Assembly (NCBI GenBank): GCA_910579725.1
Contig: CAJTUD010000010.1
Location: forward strand, 22,039-53,177
Length of the DNA stretch: 31,139 nt
Source: an uncultured Oscillospiraceae bacterium
GTDB taxonomy: Bacteria > Bacillota > Clostridia > Oscillospirales > Oscillospiraceae
Direction: 5' to 3'
Shown: positions 15,396 to 24,225 of the stretch, piece after piece
Position numbering within the stretch: the first letter of the stretch is position 1
Layout of the letters: every line of letters begins with the position of its first letter
Program-made: the position numbers and the translations under genes
The notes under the pieces: generated by a model
The model's input: only the letters and a program-made list of their open reading frames with translations
Told to the model about the DNA's origin: nothing
Databases searched by the model: none

Positions 15396-16365
15396 GCCCG
15401 CTCTCCTTTCCCTTACGGCACAGGAAACTGCACCAGCCTTCGCTGGCAGCGGCCTCCTCTACTGCAAAGCCCGCCGTCTCCAGAGCGGCGCGGACCTCCT
15501 CCTCCCGGCTGTCGATAATCCCGGAGGTTAAAAACCAGCCATCCGCCTTCATCAGCCGTCCCACAGCGGGAGCCAGGGCGATAATTACGTCGGAGACGAT
15601 GTTTGCCGCCACCACGTCATATCCTCCGCCCATCTCCTTTTGCAGTCCCGTGTCGGTGAGCACATCTCCAGCCCGCACAGTGTACCGATCCTTCCCGATG
15701 CCGTTGAGGGCGGCGTTTTCATAGGCCACTCCTACCGCTTTCTCGTCGATGTCGCAGGCAAAGGCGCCCTCTGCCCCCAACAGCAGCGCGGCAATGGAGA
15801 GAATCCCGCTGCCGCACCCCAAATCCAGCACCCGCATGCCGGGCCGGACAGTCTTCTCCAGGGCCGACAGACACAGACGGGTGGTGGCGTGGCTGCCGGT
15901 GCCGAAAGTGAGCCCCGGATTCATCCGCAGAGCTATCCGCCCCCGAGGATCGGCCTCCTCCCAGTCGGGGATGACGATCAGCCTCTCCCCGATTTCCATG
16001 GGCTTGTAAAAAGCTTTCCAATTGTTTTCCCAATCCGCGTCCTCCATGCCGTCCATGGTCATCAGCAGAGGGGCGTACTCCGGGTGGTCCTCCTTCAGCT
16101 TCGCCATGGCAATTCGGACGGCAGCTACCTGGCCGAAGCCGGACTCGCTTTCCTCCACATAGAAGGTGATCCGGCACTTCCCGGTCATGGACCGGTCCAA
16201 TTCCTCATCCACGTAGTCCCAGTACTGCCGGTTCTGTTCCAAAAAGCGGCGGAAGTCCGTCTCGTCTTCAATGACGAGGCCGTCGATCCCCAGCGTGCTG
16301 AGCGCAGCTTCCACCGGTTCCAGTCCAGCAGGAACGGTATCGATATGGATGGCAAGCCATTTCAT
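15379..16365 (-). CDS. prmA: Ribosomal protein L11 methyltransferase
   Basis: SAM-dependent methyltransferase that methylates ribosomal protein L11 in the GTPase-associated centre. It has 328 residues after choosing the ATG at 16365, which has SD AAAGGAG 8 nt upstream and gives the normal MKWLAIHI start; the open frame runs 14 codons further. Features are the N-terminal substrate-binding domain, the linker ENNWKAFYKP near 113, PGLTFGTGSHATTRL near 150, SAM motif I VLDLGCGSG (179-187), and the catalytic-region ANIVSDVI (254-261). It lies 70 nt after the ThrE-type genes and overlaps the YcxB-like gene. A short GC hairpin (16382-16396) sits just upstream of its SD. Confidence 0.95.
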   Translation of the reverse strand: MKWLAIHIDTVPAGLEPVEAALSTLGIDGLVIEDETDFRRFLEQNRQYWDYVDEELDRSMTGKCRITFYVEESESGFGQVAAVRIAMAKLKEDHPEYAPLLMTMDGMEDADWENNWKAFYKPMEIGERLIVIPDWEEADPRGRIALRMNPGLTFGTGSHATTRLCLSALEKTVRPGMRVLDLGCGSGILSIAALLLGAEGAFACDIDEKAVGVAYENAALNGIGKDRYTVRAGDVLTDTGLQKEMGGGYDVVAANIVSDVIIALAPAVGRLMKADGWFLTSGIIDSREEEVRAALETAGFAVEEAAASEGWCSFLCRKGKESGHAISL

Positions 16366-16435
16366 AGGCAGAGCTCCTTTCTGCGCCGCAGCGGCGCGGG
16401 TCCTCAATCATCAGCTCCCAGTTTGGGCCGGTCAA

Positions 16436-16882
16436 CTATCTTTCCCAGTCTCTCTGCACCCGCCGTCCCAGCTGGAAAATCGCCGTCGGAACCAGCATTC
16501 CCACCGCGATGGCCACCGCCAGCAGGACCGTGGTGAGCGCCTGCCCGGAGAAGGAGGCCAGATCGTTTTTCATAAAGTACTGCATCGTTTGGTACAGCGA
16601 CCCTCCGGGGATCAGTGGAATGGAGGCCGTGACAATGAACAGAGTCGCCGGGCACTTTACCAGCCGGGCCAGAGTCTCCGCGTAAACCGTCAGCGCCACC
16701 GACGCTATAAAATAGCGCACCACATCCTGGTCCGTCGCCCGTCCCATCAGCAGATACACGCCCCAGGCCAGCAGTCCTCCCAGGCTGGCCAGCAGCAGCC
16801 TCTCCTTTTTGACATGGAACAGCAACGCAAACCCCAGCGAACCGAGAAAAGCAGTCGCCAGCTGCAAAATCATATCACCCAT
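16436..16882 (-). CDS. ThrE-type exporter, small subunit (YjjB-like)
   Basis: Half of a split threonine/serine exporter (ThrE_2, DUF3815). It has 148 residues and about four to five membrane helices, with the conserved PLIPGGSLYQTM near 88-99. In the family the small and large halves are joined in one ThrE protein in some bacteria and split as YjjB/YjjP in others. The partner lies 12 nt upstream on the same strand. In E. coli the YjjPB pair was linked to succinate export, so the substrate here could be an amino acid or a dicarboxylate. Confidence 0.9.
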   Translation of the reverse strand: MGDMILQLATAFLGSLGFALLFHVKKERLLLASLGGLLAWGVYLLMGRATDQDVVRYFIASVALTVYAETLARLVKCPATLFIVTASIPLIPGGSLYQTMQYFMKNDLASFSGQALTTVLLAVAIAVGMLVPTAIFQLGRRVQRDWER

Positions 16883-16894
16883 ATTCCCTCTCCT

Positions 16895-17710
16895 CTACAG
16901 CAGGCTGGCCGCCAGCGCGAAGCCGAAGGCGATGGTCAGGGCCAGAAGAATGGCCTCAATGAAACGCATCAATCCGGAAATGGTGTTGCCACTGAACATG
17001 TCCCGCAGGGAATTGGTCAGGGCAATCCCCGGAATCAGCAGCATGATATTACCGATGGAGATCATATCCGCGTTGTCCCCCAGACGGAACCGCACCGCCA
17101 GCCCCGCCAGCAGCCCGCCCAGGCAGGAGCACAGCAGCGCCGAGAGAAACGCGTTGGCCTCGGTTCTCCGGATCAGCCGGTCCAGACATTTGAGCATCAC
17201 GCCGATCACTCCCGATGCCGCCGCGTCCAGCCAGCTGCCGCCGAAAAACAGAGAGAAAGAGGAGGAGACCAGCACATAAGTCAGCAGCTGCACCCCGAAA
17301 CCGTATTGAGGCGTTTCCAGAATACCGCGCAGCTCCTTTTCTGTCTCCTCCAGACTCAGGCGGCCGGCGCAGATTTTCCGGCAGAGCTGGTTGAGCTGCT
17401 CCAGACGGTGGAGATCATAAGAGGAGCCCGTAATGCGCCGGGTCTGCGTCACCGCGCCGAAGCGGTTGGCGTAGATGGTAACAACGATGCTGGAGGTGAT
17501 GGTGAAGACGTCGGCCCGCTCCGCGCCGAAGGCAATGCACAGCCGCCGGATGCTGTCCTCCACCCGGCTGACCTCGCCGCCGCATTGGAGCATGTATTGT
17601 CCGATATCCAAAACGCGGTATAAGTATTCGTTGGCCCGGTCCGCGCTCTCTATCCGGGAGAGCTGGTTGAGCTCATCCGGGGAAAAGAAATGGTAGGTTT
17701 GTTCTTCCAT
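16895..17710 (-). CDS. ThrE-type exporter, large subunit (YjjP-like)
   Basis: ThrE_1 (DUF1212) half of the exporter. It has 271 residues: a cytoplasmic N-terminal domain with the family signature GGEVSRVEDSI (44-54), then about five membrane helices in the second half. The start was set at the ATG at 17710, since GGAG lies 6 nt upstream; two earlier in-frame codons add 24 residues but have no SD, and the promoter -10 box falls inside that extension. It is the first gene of the unit with the YjjB-like gene, perhaps continuing into prmA. A clear promoter is at 17754-17782. Confidence 0.9.
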   Translation of the reverse strand: MEEQTYHFFSPDELNQLSRIESADRANEYLYRVLDIGQYMLQCGGEVSRVEDSIRRLCIAFGAERADVFTITSSIVVTIYANRFGAVTQTRRITGSSYDLHRLEQLNQLCRKICAGRLSLEETEKELRGILETPQYGFGVQLLTYVLVSSSFSLFFGGSWLDAAASGVIGVMLKCLDRLIRRTEANAFLSALLCSCLGGLLAGLAVRFRLGDNADMISIGNIMLLIPGIALTNSLRDMFSGNTISGLMRFIEAILLALTIAFGFALAASLL

Positions 17711-17753
17711 AGGGAACTCCATTGGCAGAATTTGGGAAAAAGATTCCCTGGAA

Positions 17754-17782
17754 GTTATAGCACAGAGGGGGAAAAAATGCAA
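17754..17782 (-). promoter_or_regulatory. Promoter of the ThrE-type exporter
   Basis: Minus strand TTGCAT (17777-17782), 17 bp, TATAAC (17754-17759). It supports the ATG at 17710 as the true start because longer versions would begin inside the promoter. Confidence 0.7.
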
Positions 17783-17855
17783 GGGGTTTCTTGCCGTGTC
17801 CCTTTTCAGAAAAGTGTTGCCGGGATATGACTTTGGCGATTTCTACATAAGCGTA

Positions 17856-17884
17856 TTGATATAGCAGGGACGCTGTGCTATAAT
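17856..17884 (+). promoter_or_regulatory. Promoter of the GNAT gene
   Basis: Plus strand TTGATA (17856-17861), 17 bp, TATAAT (17879-17884). A near-consensus sigma-A promoter 44 nt before the ATG. Confidence 0.8.
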
Positions 17885-17928
17885 CGGGTCAACAAATCGG
17901 AATTTGCTTAAGTATTGGGGGTGTGTAT

Positions 17929-18465
17929 ATGAAGCTGCATTTGGTCAAGCCTGATTTGATTTATTATGAAAAATATAATGACATGATGTCCGAATGGTGT
18001 GCAAGCAAAACACAAATAGCTCCATGGTTCTTGGATAGTACAATTATGTCTATAGATGAGTTTGCTCAGTTCGTTAGGATGTTAGACGATTGTGAACATG
18101 GAATTGTTGATAAAAATTTTAGTGCTACATCATCATATTTGGTAATGGATGAAAACGACAGATTAATAGGTGCTACCAGTCTGCGCCATTATCTTACAGT
18201 TGAAGGATTTCTTTCTTGGGGGCATATTGGATATGGTGTTCGTCCTACTGAACGCCAAAAAGGCTATGCTGTTCAGATGTTAAAAATGATGCTGGAGCAG
18301 GCGAAGAAAAAGGGAATTTATAAGGTGTTGGTTGGTGTTCATGATGGTAATATTGGTTCATGGAAAACAGTTGAGAAATGCGGAGGAGTTATGGAAAATG
18401 TTGTACATATAGAAAATGATGATGAACCAATTCGCAGGTATTGGATTGACATAGGGCCAGACTGA
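17929..18465 (+). CDS. GNAT-family N-acetyltransferase (AT-rich, likely acquired)
   Basis: Acetyl-CoA-dependent acetyltransferase of 178 residues. The acetyl-CoA site is in the segment GYGVRPTERQKGYA, with the Q-K-G-Y-A turn of GNAT motif A, followed by VHDGNIGSWKTVEKCGG (motif B). The ATG at 17929 has SD GGGGGT 6 nt upstream; an in-frame GTG lies 6 nt before it. The gene is clearly AT-richer than all its neighbours, uses many AT-ending codons, and is the only plus-strand gene for many kilobases. It has its own promoter and terminator, so it forms a self-contained cassette. The substrate is unknown; members of this type include antibiotic and small-molecule acetylases. Confidence 0.88.
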   Translation: MKLHLVKPDLIYYEKYNDMMSEWCASKTQIAPWFLDSTIMSIDEFAQFVRMLDDCEHGIVDKNFSATSSYLVMDENDRLIGATSLRHYLTVEGFLSWGHIGYGVRPTERQKGYAVQMLKMMLEQAKKKGIYKVLVGVHDGNIGSWKTVEKCGGVMENVVHIENDDEPIRRYWIDIGPD

Positions 18466-18502
18466 CAAAAATTTTTCCGCCAGACTTATAACTTCCAGTT
18501 TG

Positions 18503-18540
18503 TCGGGCAGTCATCCATCAACAGGTGGCTGCCCGATTTT
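18503..18540 (+). terminator. Terminator of the GNAT gene
   Basis: TCGGGCAG pairs with CTGCCCGA, with a weak inner pairing, followed by TTTT. It begins 37 nt past the stop codon. Confidence 0.8.
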
Positions 18541-18628
18541 GATATTTTGACGAACGGTTTGGCGAAGCGGCTTCCTGCAACACCAATCTGAAAAGGGAGC
18601 TTGCCGCCCTTACAGGGGGCGGCAAAGA

Positions 18629-19336
18629 TCACATGGCGCTCCATACCGCCAGTCCATTCACTGCACAATGCAGCAAAACACTCCCCCACAGACTTCCCGC
18701 CCGCTCAAAGGTCCACGCCATCACCAGTCCGGGAACAATATACTGAACCATCAGCGGCAGATAAGAAAAATCCCACCCGGCCGCCACAAAGGGCCACACA
18801 TGAACCCATGCAAACAGCAGGCAGCTGGCCAGATACGCCGGCCACCGGCCATACTCCCGAAGATTCCCGAAAACGTACCCCCGGAAAATCGCCTCCTCCA
18901 CCACGGGAGCCAGAATAACAACAATCAGTACCGTGGTATGCGGAGAAGTGTCCATCCTCGCCAGAATGTTCTGGTCATTGAGATTGATCTGCCCGGAGAA
19001 AAACATCCGGAGCACCCGCCAGCTGATTTCATTCAAGCCATAAAACGCCACCAGCCCCAGCCCCGCTGCGGCCAGCACGCCACCTGCGCGGTCCAGAAAT
19101 GCTCTGGTGGTCCGTCCGAAGTATCCCCACAGGGCAATCAGCGTCAGGGCAAAGAGAATGTAATAATACGCCGCATCCCGCACACCTTCGGCGATCGTGA
19201 TTCCGAACAGCTTCCCAATCAGATCAAACAGTGGGTCCGCCGTCAGGGGCAGGACAAACAGATAGATTGCCAGCAGTCCGCCCCCCAATATTTTCTCCAG
19301 CCGGGTCATGCCGGCGGAAACGCTCCTCCTTGCCAT
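18629..19336 (-). CDS. CPBP-family intramembrane protease-like protein
   Basis: Membrane protein of 235 residues with about six to seven helices and the CPBP (Rce1/Abi) motifs. EEAIFR has E147, E148 and R152. The second motif ends in H179 (FAWVH), and the third is HCAVN with H223 and N227. All residues expected for the Glu/His metalloprotease-like site are there. The family includes bacteriocin self-immunity and signalling proteases; the substrate is unknown. The ATG at 19336 has SD GGAGGAGGGG, 6 nt away, so the longer GTG start at 19372 is less likely. It follows mutS by 36 nt, where mutL often sits in other genomes. A possible hairpin without a U-run lies past its stop (18601-18625). Confidence 0.88.
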   Translation of the reverse strand: MARRSVSAGMTRLEKILGGGLLAIYLFVLPLTADPLFDLIGKLFGITIAEGVRDAAYYYILFALTLIALWGYFGRTTRAFLDRAGGVLAAAGLGLVAFYGLNEISWRVLRMFFSGQINLNDQNILARMDTSPHTTVLIVVILAPVVEEAIFRGYVFGNLREYGRWPAYLASCLLFAWVHVWPFVAAGWDFSYLPLMVQYIVPGLVMAWTFERAGSLWGSVLLHCAVNGLAVWSAM

Positions 19337-19372
19337 GAACGGCCCCTCCTCCCTCTCCTTTGGATATGGCAC

Positions 19373-21967
19373 CTATTGCAGTTTCTGCTTCAATTCATAG
19401 AGCAGGCTCATCGCCTCGATGGGCGTCAGGGTATCCGGCTGAGTCCGCCTCAGGCGGTCAATGACCTCCGCCTCTCCCAGCGCCGCCATGGAAACCTGCT
19501 CCTCCTTCGGCGCGGCCAGCAGGGGCGGCGTCCGTCCGGACTGATCCTCCAACTGCCGAAGAATGATCCGGGCCTTTTTCACCACCGCCTCCGGAAGGCC
19601 AGCCAGCTTGGCCACCTCAATGCCGTAGCTCCGGTCCGCCCCGCCGGGGACAATCTTGCGCAGGAACACGATGTCCTCCCCCCGGCTCTTGATGGCGATG
19701 TTGTAGTTGCGCACCCCCGGCAGCCGGTCCTCCAGCTCTGTCAATTCGTGGTAATGGGTGGCGAACAGAGTCTTGGCCCCCAGCTTCCGGCTGTCAGCGC
19801 AGTGCTCCAGCACCGCCTGGGCAATGCTCATGCCGTCAAAAGTGCTGGTTCCCCGGCCGATCTCATCCAGAATCAGCAAACTCCGGCTGGTGGCGTGTTT
19901 GAGAATGTCTGACACCTCGGTCATCTCCACCATGAAGGTGGACTGTCCGGCCGACAGGTCGTCGCTGGCCCCAATGCGGGTGAAAATCCGGTCCACAACG
20001 CCGATCCGGGCTGCCCGGGCAGGCACAAAGGACCCGATCTGGGCCATCAAGGTAATCAGGGCCACCTGCCGCATATAAGTGGACTTGCCCGCCATGTTGG
20101 GTCCGGTGATGATGGCAATCCGGTCCTCCTTCTCCCCCATATAGGTGTCGTTGGGGACAAAGAGACTGTTTTTCAGCACCTTCTCCACTACTGGGTGCCG
20201 CCCCTCGTGGATTTCGATCACACCGCTTTCATCTATCACAGGGCAGCAGTAGTCGTTTTTGGCCGCCACAGCAGCAAAGGAGCACAGCGCGTCCAGCTCC
20301 GCCACACTGGCGGCGGAGCTCTGGATGCGGTTCATCTGCGCACCCACCTGCTGCCGCAGTTCGGTAAAGAGGTCATACTCCAGCGCCACCACCCGGTCGT
20401 TGGCAGTGAGGACGGTGTGCTCCAGATCTTTTAGTTCCTGGGTGATAAACCGCTCACAGTTGGCCAGGGTCTGCTTGCGGATGTAAGTCTCAGGCACCAG
20501 ATCATAATAGGACTTGCTGACCTCGATGTAATATCCGAATACCTTGTTATACCCTACTTTCAGGCTCTTGATGCCTGTTTTTTCCTTTTCCCGGGCCTCC
20601 ACCTCGGCGATTACGCCCTTGCCGCCGCTGAGAATGCCCCTCAGACGATCCACCTCCTGGTCATAGCCCTCCCGGATAAATCCGCCCTCCCGGACGGAAA
20701 AGGGGGGATCGTCCACAATGGCCCGGCACAACAGCCGGTACACATCCTCCAGTGTGTCCAGCCCCCTGTTCAGTTCTCCCAGCCGCCCGGCGGCAAAGTG
20801 AGTCAGCTTCTCCTTCAGATTGGGCAGCTTCTCCAGAGCGCTGCGGAGCGAGGCCATGTCCCGGCCTCCGGCGCTGCCATAAACCACCCGGCCGATGAGA
20901 CGCTCCATATCGCCTATTCCCTGAAGGGCAAAGATCAGCTCCTCCCGGCCCATGGAGTCCTTCACCAGCGCGTCCACAGCGGCGAGCCGCCGGCTGATGG
21001 CAGTCACGCTCAGCAACGGCCGCTCCAGCCAGCTCCGCAGCAGCCTTCCTCCCATGGCGGTCCTGGTCTTGTCCAGCACCCACAACAGGCTCCCCCGTTT
21101 CTCCTTTCCCCGCATGGTGGCGGTAAGCTCCAGATTCCGGCGGGTATTCAGATCCAGCTCCATGAACCGGCCCTGCTCATAATATTCCAGATCACTGATG
21201 TGGCTCAAATCCGTCTTCTGCGTCTCGTAAAGATATCCCAGCAGGCCCCCCAGAGCCATTACGGCGGCGGCGCCGGGCAGCCGGGACGCCGCCTCTTTGC
21301 CATACTGCCGCTCCACCAGCTCTGCCGCATCCTCCAGCCGGAACCGTTCTGCCCCGCCCTGCTCCGTCCGGCAGCGGAATTTCTCCCTGAGCAGCTCCAG
21401 AAGCTCCTTCCGCTCCCAGGCGCCCTCGTTGAGCAGTGCCTCAGCGGGGGAAAACCGTCCCAGCTCGTTCATGACGTGATCCACCCGCTCGCCGCCGGTG
21501 AAGGCAGTGGCGTGAGTCTTCCCGGTGGTGATGTCACAGAAGCAGAGGCCCGCGGCCTCACCGTCGATGTAAATACCGCAGATATAGTTGGACTGACTGC
21601 CCTCCAGCATGGCGGCGTCCACGGTGCCCGGCGTCACCACCCGGATGATGTCCCGCTTGACAATTCCTTTGGCGGCGGAGGGGTCCTCCATCTGCTCGCA
21701 GATAGCCACCTTGTAGCCCTTGGCAATCAGCCGGGCGATGTATCCGTCGCAGGAGTGGTATGGCACGCCGCACATAGGGGTCCGCTCCTCCTCCGGCTTT
21801 CCCCTGTCCCGGCTTGTCAGAGTCAGGTCCAGCTCCTGGCTGGCCAGAACGGCGTCCTCGTTAAACATCTCGTAAAAGTCGCCCAGCCGGAAAAACAGGA
21901 TGGCGTCTTTATTTTCTTCTTTGATTTTTAAATACTGCTGCATCATCGGGGTGGATTCTGGGGGCAT
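19373..21967 (-). CDS. mutS: DNA mismatch repair protein MutS
   Basis: Mismatch recognition ATPase. With the start used here it has 864 residues, the usual length. Mismatch-binding GDFYEMF is near 29-35, followed by the connector, lever and clamp domains. The ATPase domain has Walker A GPNMAGKST near 622-630, DEIGRGTS near 701-708 and THYHEL after it. The start was set at the ATG at 21967, with AGAGG 9 nt upstream and the conserved TPMMQQY a few residues in. The frame is open to an ATG at 22057 with SD AAGGGAG very close to it; that version adds 30 basic residues absent from typical MutS. Both remain possible. No mutL is present in the window. Confidence 0.95.
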   Translation of the reverse strand: MPPESTPMMQQYLKIKEENKDAILFFRLGDFYEMFNEDAVLASQELDLTLTSRDRGKPEEERTPMCGVPYHSCDGYIARLIAKGYKVAICEQMEDPSAAKGIVKRDIIRVVTPGTVDAAMLEGSQSNYICGIYIDGEAAGLCFCDITTGKTHATAFTGGERVDHVMNELGRFSPAEALLNEGAWERKELLELLREKFRCRTEQGGAERFRLEDAAELVERQYGKEAASRLPGAAAVMALGGLLGYLYETQKTDLSHISDLEYYEQGRFMELDLNTRRNLELTATMRGKEKRGSLLWVLDKTRTAMGGRLLRSWLERPLLSVTAISRRLAAVDALVKDSMGREELIFALQGIGDMERLIGRVVYGSAGGRDMASLRSALEKLPNLKEKLTHFAAGRLGELNRGLDTLEDVYRLLCRAIVDDPPFSVREGGFIREGYDQEVDRLRGILSGGKGVIAEVEAREKEKTGIKSLKVGYNKVFGYYIEVSKSYYDLVPETYIRKQTLANCERFITQELKDLEHTVLTANDRVVALEYDLFTELRQQVGAQMNRIQSSAASVAELDALCSFAAVAAKNDYCCPVIDESGVIEIHEGRHPVVEKVLKNSLFVPNDTYMGEKEDRIAIITGPNMAGKSTYMRQVALITLMAQIGSFVPARAARIGVVDRIFTRIGASDDLSAGQSTFMVEMTEVSDILKHATSRSLLILDEIGRGTSTFDGMSIAQAVLEHCADSRKLGAKTLFATHYHELTELEDRLPGVRNYNIAIKSRGEDIVFLRKIVPGGADRSYGIEVAKLAGLPEAVVKKARIILRQLEDQSGRTPPLLAAPKEEQVSMAALGEAEVIDRLRRTQPDTLTPIEAMSLLYELKQKLQ

Positions 21968-22155
21968 TTCCGTCATCCTCTCTGGTCTCTTTTTCCATTG
22001 CAGGCCGGTTCTGTCCGGAACAATGTCCATTTTCTCCCTTTCGGAGGTGTTTTTCATTATCTCCCTTATTAACCTTGTGTTGCGCTGTTCAATTGTTCAA
22101 GTTCTTCGTCAAAATATCCAAATGAACCATTTCCCTGGTAAACTGGAATTTACAG

Positions 22156-22950
22156 TCATCCGATTTTTCTGCATATATATAGCAAGTGCGTCTGAGTTCC
22201 CAACAGCTCCCTCTTTTCACAGACTTTCAAATGGTATTCGGAAAACAGCCGGAAATCTTCATCGGATAAATCCATGACATGTGCTTTTTCAGCCAACTCC
22301 AAAACACTGTCCGTTCCCGCAAGTGCGATTTTCTGAACAGACTTTTCCGAAAACAGTTCCTCAAACTCTTTTATATCAAAGCCAGTAAACCACTGCTCTT
22401 TGAAATGCCTCACTTGGAGGTCCGCGTCAAAATTTTCCTCTATACCTTCCCGGAAGTTTCCCAAAAGGTAGTTGTTATACATGATTGAATAAACGGAAAG
22501 AAAAGCCACCATGATGATGCCGTCCGGCTTTGATACCCGAATCGCCTCGTCCAACGCTCTATGCTGTTCCGCTTTCTCGAACAGATGATACATCGGCCCC
22601 AGAACAAGCACCGCGTCAAAGCTGTTATCCGCAAAGAGGCTCAGGTCCTCAGCGTCACCCTGATAAGAAGTGATATTCTCCAAGCCAGCAACGTTTCGCC
22701 TTAAAATTTCCAGGTTACTTTTCACAAGCTCCACGGCCGTCACATCATACCCTTCCATGGCCAGCGCAGCGGAATATCGGCCTGTACCCGCACCCACTTC
22801 CAGGACTTTTGACTCAGGCGGCACGAACTTATGGATATAGTTCATCGTGGTCAAGTATTCCAGCTGACCGTGGCGGCTGCGCGTAAGGCGGCTATCCTCG
22901 TTTTTCTCTTTTTTGCTGTACAAGAGGTTCATCATTTCCGATCGATCCAC
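22156..22950 (-). CDS. Class I SAM-dependent methyltransferase
   Basis: A 264-residue methyltransferase with motif I VLEVGAGTG (49-57), an acidic end of strand 2 (VTAVELV), motif II/III QGDAEDLS, and motif IV FDAVLVLGPMYHL. The part after about 170 is a family-specific cap. The substrate is not evident; small-molecule and tRNA/rRNA methylases share this core. The start is GTG at 22950 with a strong SD GGGAGG 5 nt away. It is expressed from a perfect promoter with a leader of about 120 nt. It lies upstream of mutS on the same strand, with about 190 nt between them, so read-through into mutS is possible. Confidence 0.88.
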   Translation of the reverse strand: MDRSEMMNLLYSKKEKNEDSRLTRSRHGQLEYLTTMNYIHKFVPPESKVLEVGAGTGRYSAALAMEGYDVTAVELVKSNLEILRRNVAGLENITSYQGDAEDLSLFADNSFDAVLVLGPMYHLFEKAEQHRALDEAIRVSKPDGIIMVAFLSVYSIMYNNYLLGNFREGIEENFDADLQVRHFKEQWFTGFDIKEFEELFSEKSVQKIALAGTDSVLELAEKAHVMDLSDEDFRLFSEYHLKVCEKRELLGTQTHLLYICRKIG

Positions 22951-23077
22951 GTTGTCCTCCCTATAAATCCCGATTTTTCAGATTTATCCTATCATAGACC
23001 TGCATCAAGTATCAATATGTGATTGGTGAAATTGACGAAGTGTATCCCCAGCAACACTCAAACAGATAAGAGACTTC

Positions 23078-23106
23078 ATTATATCCTGCTTCCACAGCTT
23101 TGTCAA
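23078..23106 (-). promoter_or_regulatory. Perfect consensus promoter of the methyltransferase
   Basis: Minus strand TTGACA (23101-23106), exactly 17 bp, TATAAT (23078-23083). Such a strong promoter would give high transcription unless it is damped in the 120-nt leader that follows. Confidence 0.9.
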
Positions 23107-23120
23107 TTCCTGCCGGAAAG

Positions 23121-23161
23121 CGAAGGACCGCCGGCATACCATACATGTCGGCGGTCCTTCG
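23121..23161 (-). terminator. Hairpin after the second SLH gene
   Basis: A 13-bp stem CGAAGGACCGCCG / CGGCGGTCCTTCG with a 15-nt loop, just after the SLH gene stop. It has no strong U-run but is the likely transcript end before the methyltransferase promoter. Confidence 0.7.
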
Positions 23162-23166
23162 TTCCT

Positions 23167-24225
23167 CTACTTTTGTCCGCTCAGGGTCCGTAACGCCGCC
23201 TCTGCTTCCTCCTGGCTTACATATCCCTTGGGATCCAGCCGCTCTCCATCAGAGAGAAGTCCCTTGTGATGAGCCCACGCCAACGCCGGCTGGGCAAAAC
23301 AGGAAATATCCTCTGCGTCGCTGTACTCAGACAGGCCAGAATAGTCCATCAGTATGGGACTGCCGGCCTGCCGCCAAAGGATCACCGCCATTTGCTCCCG
23401 GGTCAGGTTATCTCCAGGTCCCGCCATACCACCGCCGTACCCGTTGATCAGGCCCGTGTTGACTGCCCATCGGAGAGCTTCCGCGTAATCTGCGTCCAAG
23501 GAGATATCACCGAAGTCCACGCCGGAACCGGCCGCCGGGCTGCCTTGGGATGTATAGAGCAAAACAGCAAAAGAAGCCCGGGTCAGCGCCGCAGTTCCAT
23601 CCGCCTGGTTGAGCACCATGATACGCCGCAGGTAAGCCTGCTCGGGATAGGACTCAGCCACAGCACTGTACCAGGTCATGATGTGATCGCCGGTCCGGAT
23701 GCTCTCCAGTCCTTCCATGGGATCTCCTGTATAGCTGGAGCGGATGGTTTCCTTGTCCGCGAAAAGATACAGCCCGCCGTCATTTGTGACAATCCGGAAT
23801 CGTCCGTCCTGCTCCTCCACGGCCTCCACTCTATGGTACTGTGCACAACCCGCATCCTGAGGAATATTGCGCACCACAGCAAATGCGGCCGACTGAGGCG
23901 GCAGGGACCGGGTTGCTGCGGGACTATGGAACACATAGAGGCGCTCCCCCTCTTTCAGTGTAGACGGATCGCTGGCGGTTCCCGCGCCGCTGTCAATCCA
24001 GAAGGTTTTATCAGATACTTTCATAATAAATTCGCCGGATCGTGCGGAAACCATGTGCAGGCTGCCGATGGTTCCGTCCTCGTTGAGTGTGACCTCCCTG
24101 ACCTCGCCATAATACAGGATGCTGTCGGGGAGCGGCTGGCTATCTTCCACCGCCAATGCAGCGGCCTGTATGGTGCACAGCAGCAGACCGCTCAGCAACA
24201 GGGCTGCCCATTTCTTCTTTTTCAT
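23167..24225 (-). CDS. Secreted protein with SLH-like C-terminus
   Basis: A 352-residue exported protein with a signal peptide (about 1-26, MKKKKW then a Leu-rich core, AALA). A beta-rich N-terminal domain spans about 33-205 and includes YYGEVREVTLNEDGTIG and the striking PPQSAAFAVVRN near 109-120. The end resembles SLH domains: the tail of one (209-231), a complete one (about 239-290), and a weaker third (301-350). The first SLH copy is reduced and the third lacks several consensus residues, so wall anchoring may be weaker than in the other SLH protein. The ATG has SD AAAAGGAG. The leader region upstream (24226-24330) contains two short GC hairpins. Confidence 0.82.
   Translation of the reverse strand: MKKKKWAALLLSGLLLCTIQAAALAVEDSQPLPDSILYYGEVREVTLNEDGTIGSLHMVSARSGEFIMKVSDKTFWIDSGAGTASDPSTLKEGERLYVFHSPAATRSLPPQSAAFAVVRNIPQDAGCAQYHRVEAVEEQDGRFRIVTNDGGLYLFADKETIRSSYTGDPMEGLESIRTGDHIMTWYSAVAESYPEQAYLRRIMVLNQADGTAALTRASFAVLLYTSQGSPAAGSGVDFGDISLDADYAEALRWAVNTGLINGYGGGMAGPGDNLTREQMAVILWRQAGSPILMDYSGLSEYSDAEDISCFAQPALAWAHHKGLLSDGERLDPKGYVSQEEAEAALRTLSGQK

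Noticed and set aside
18486..18689. 67-codon minus-strand frame past the CPBP gene
   Set aside because: It overlaps the GNAT terminator and the end of the CPBP gene, with no SD or domain.
20798..21931. 377-codon plus-strand frame across mutS
   Set aside because: Antisense to mutS with no family features.
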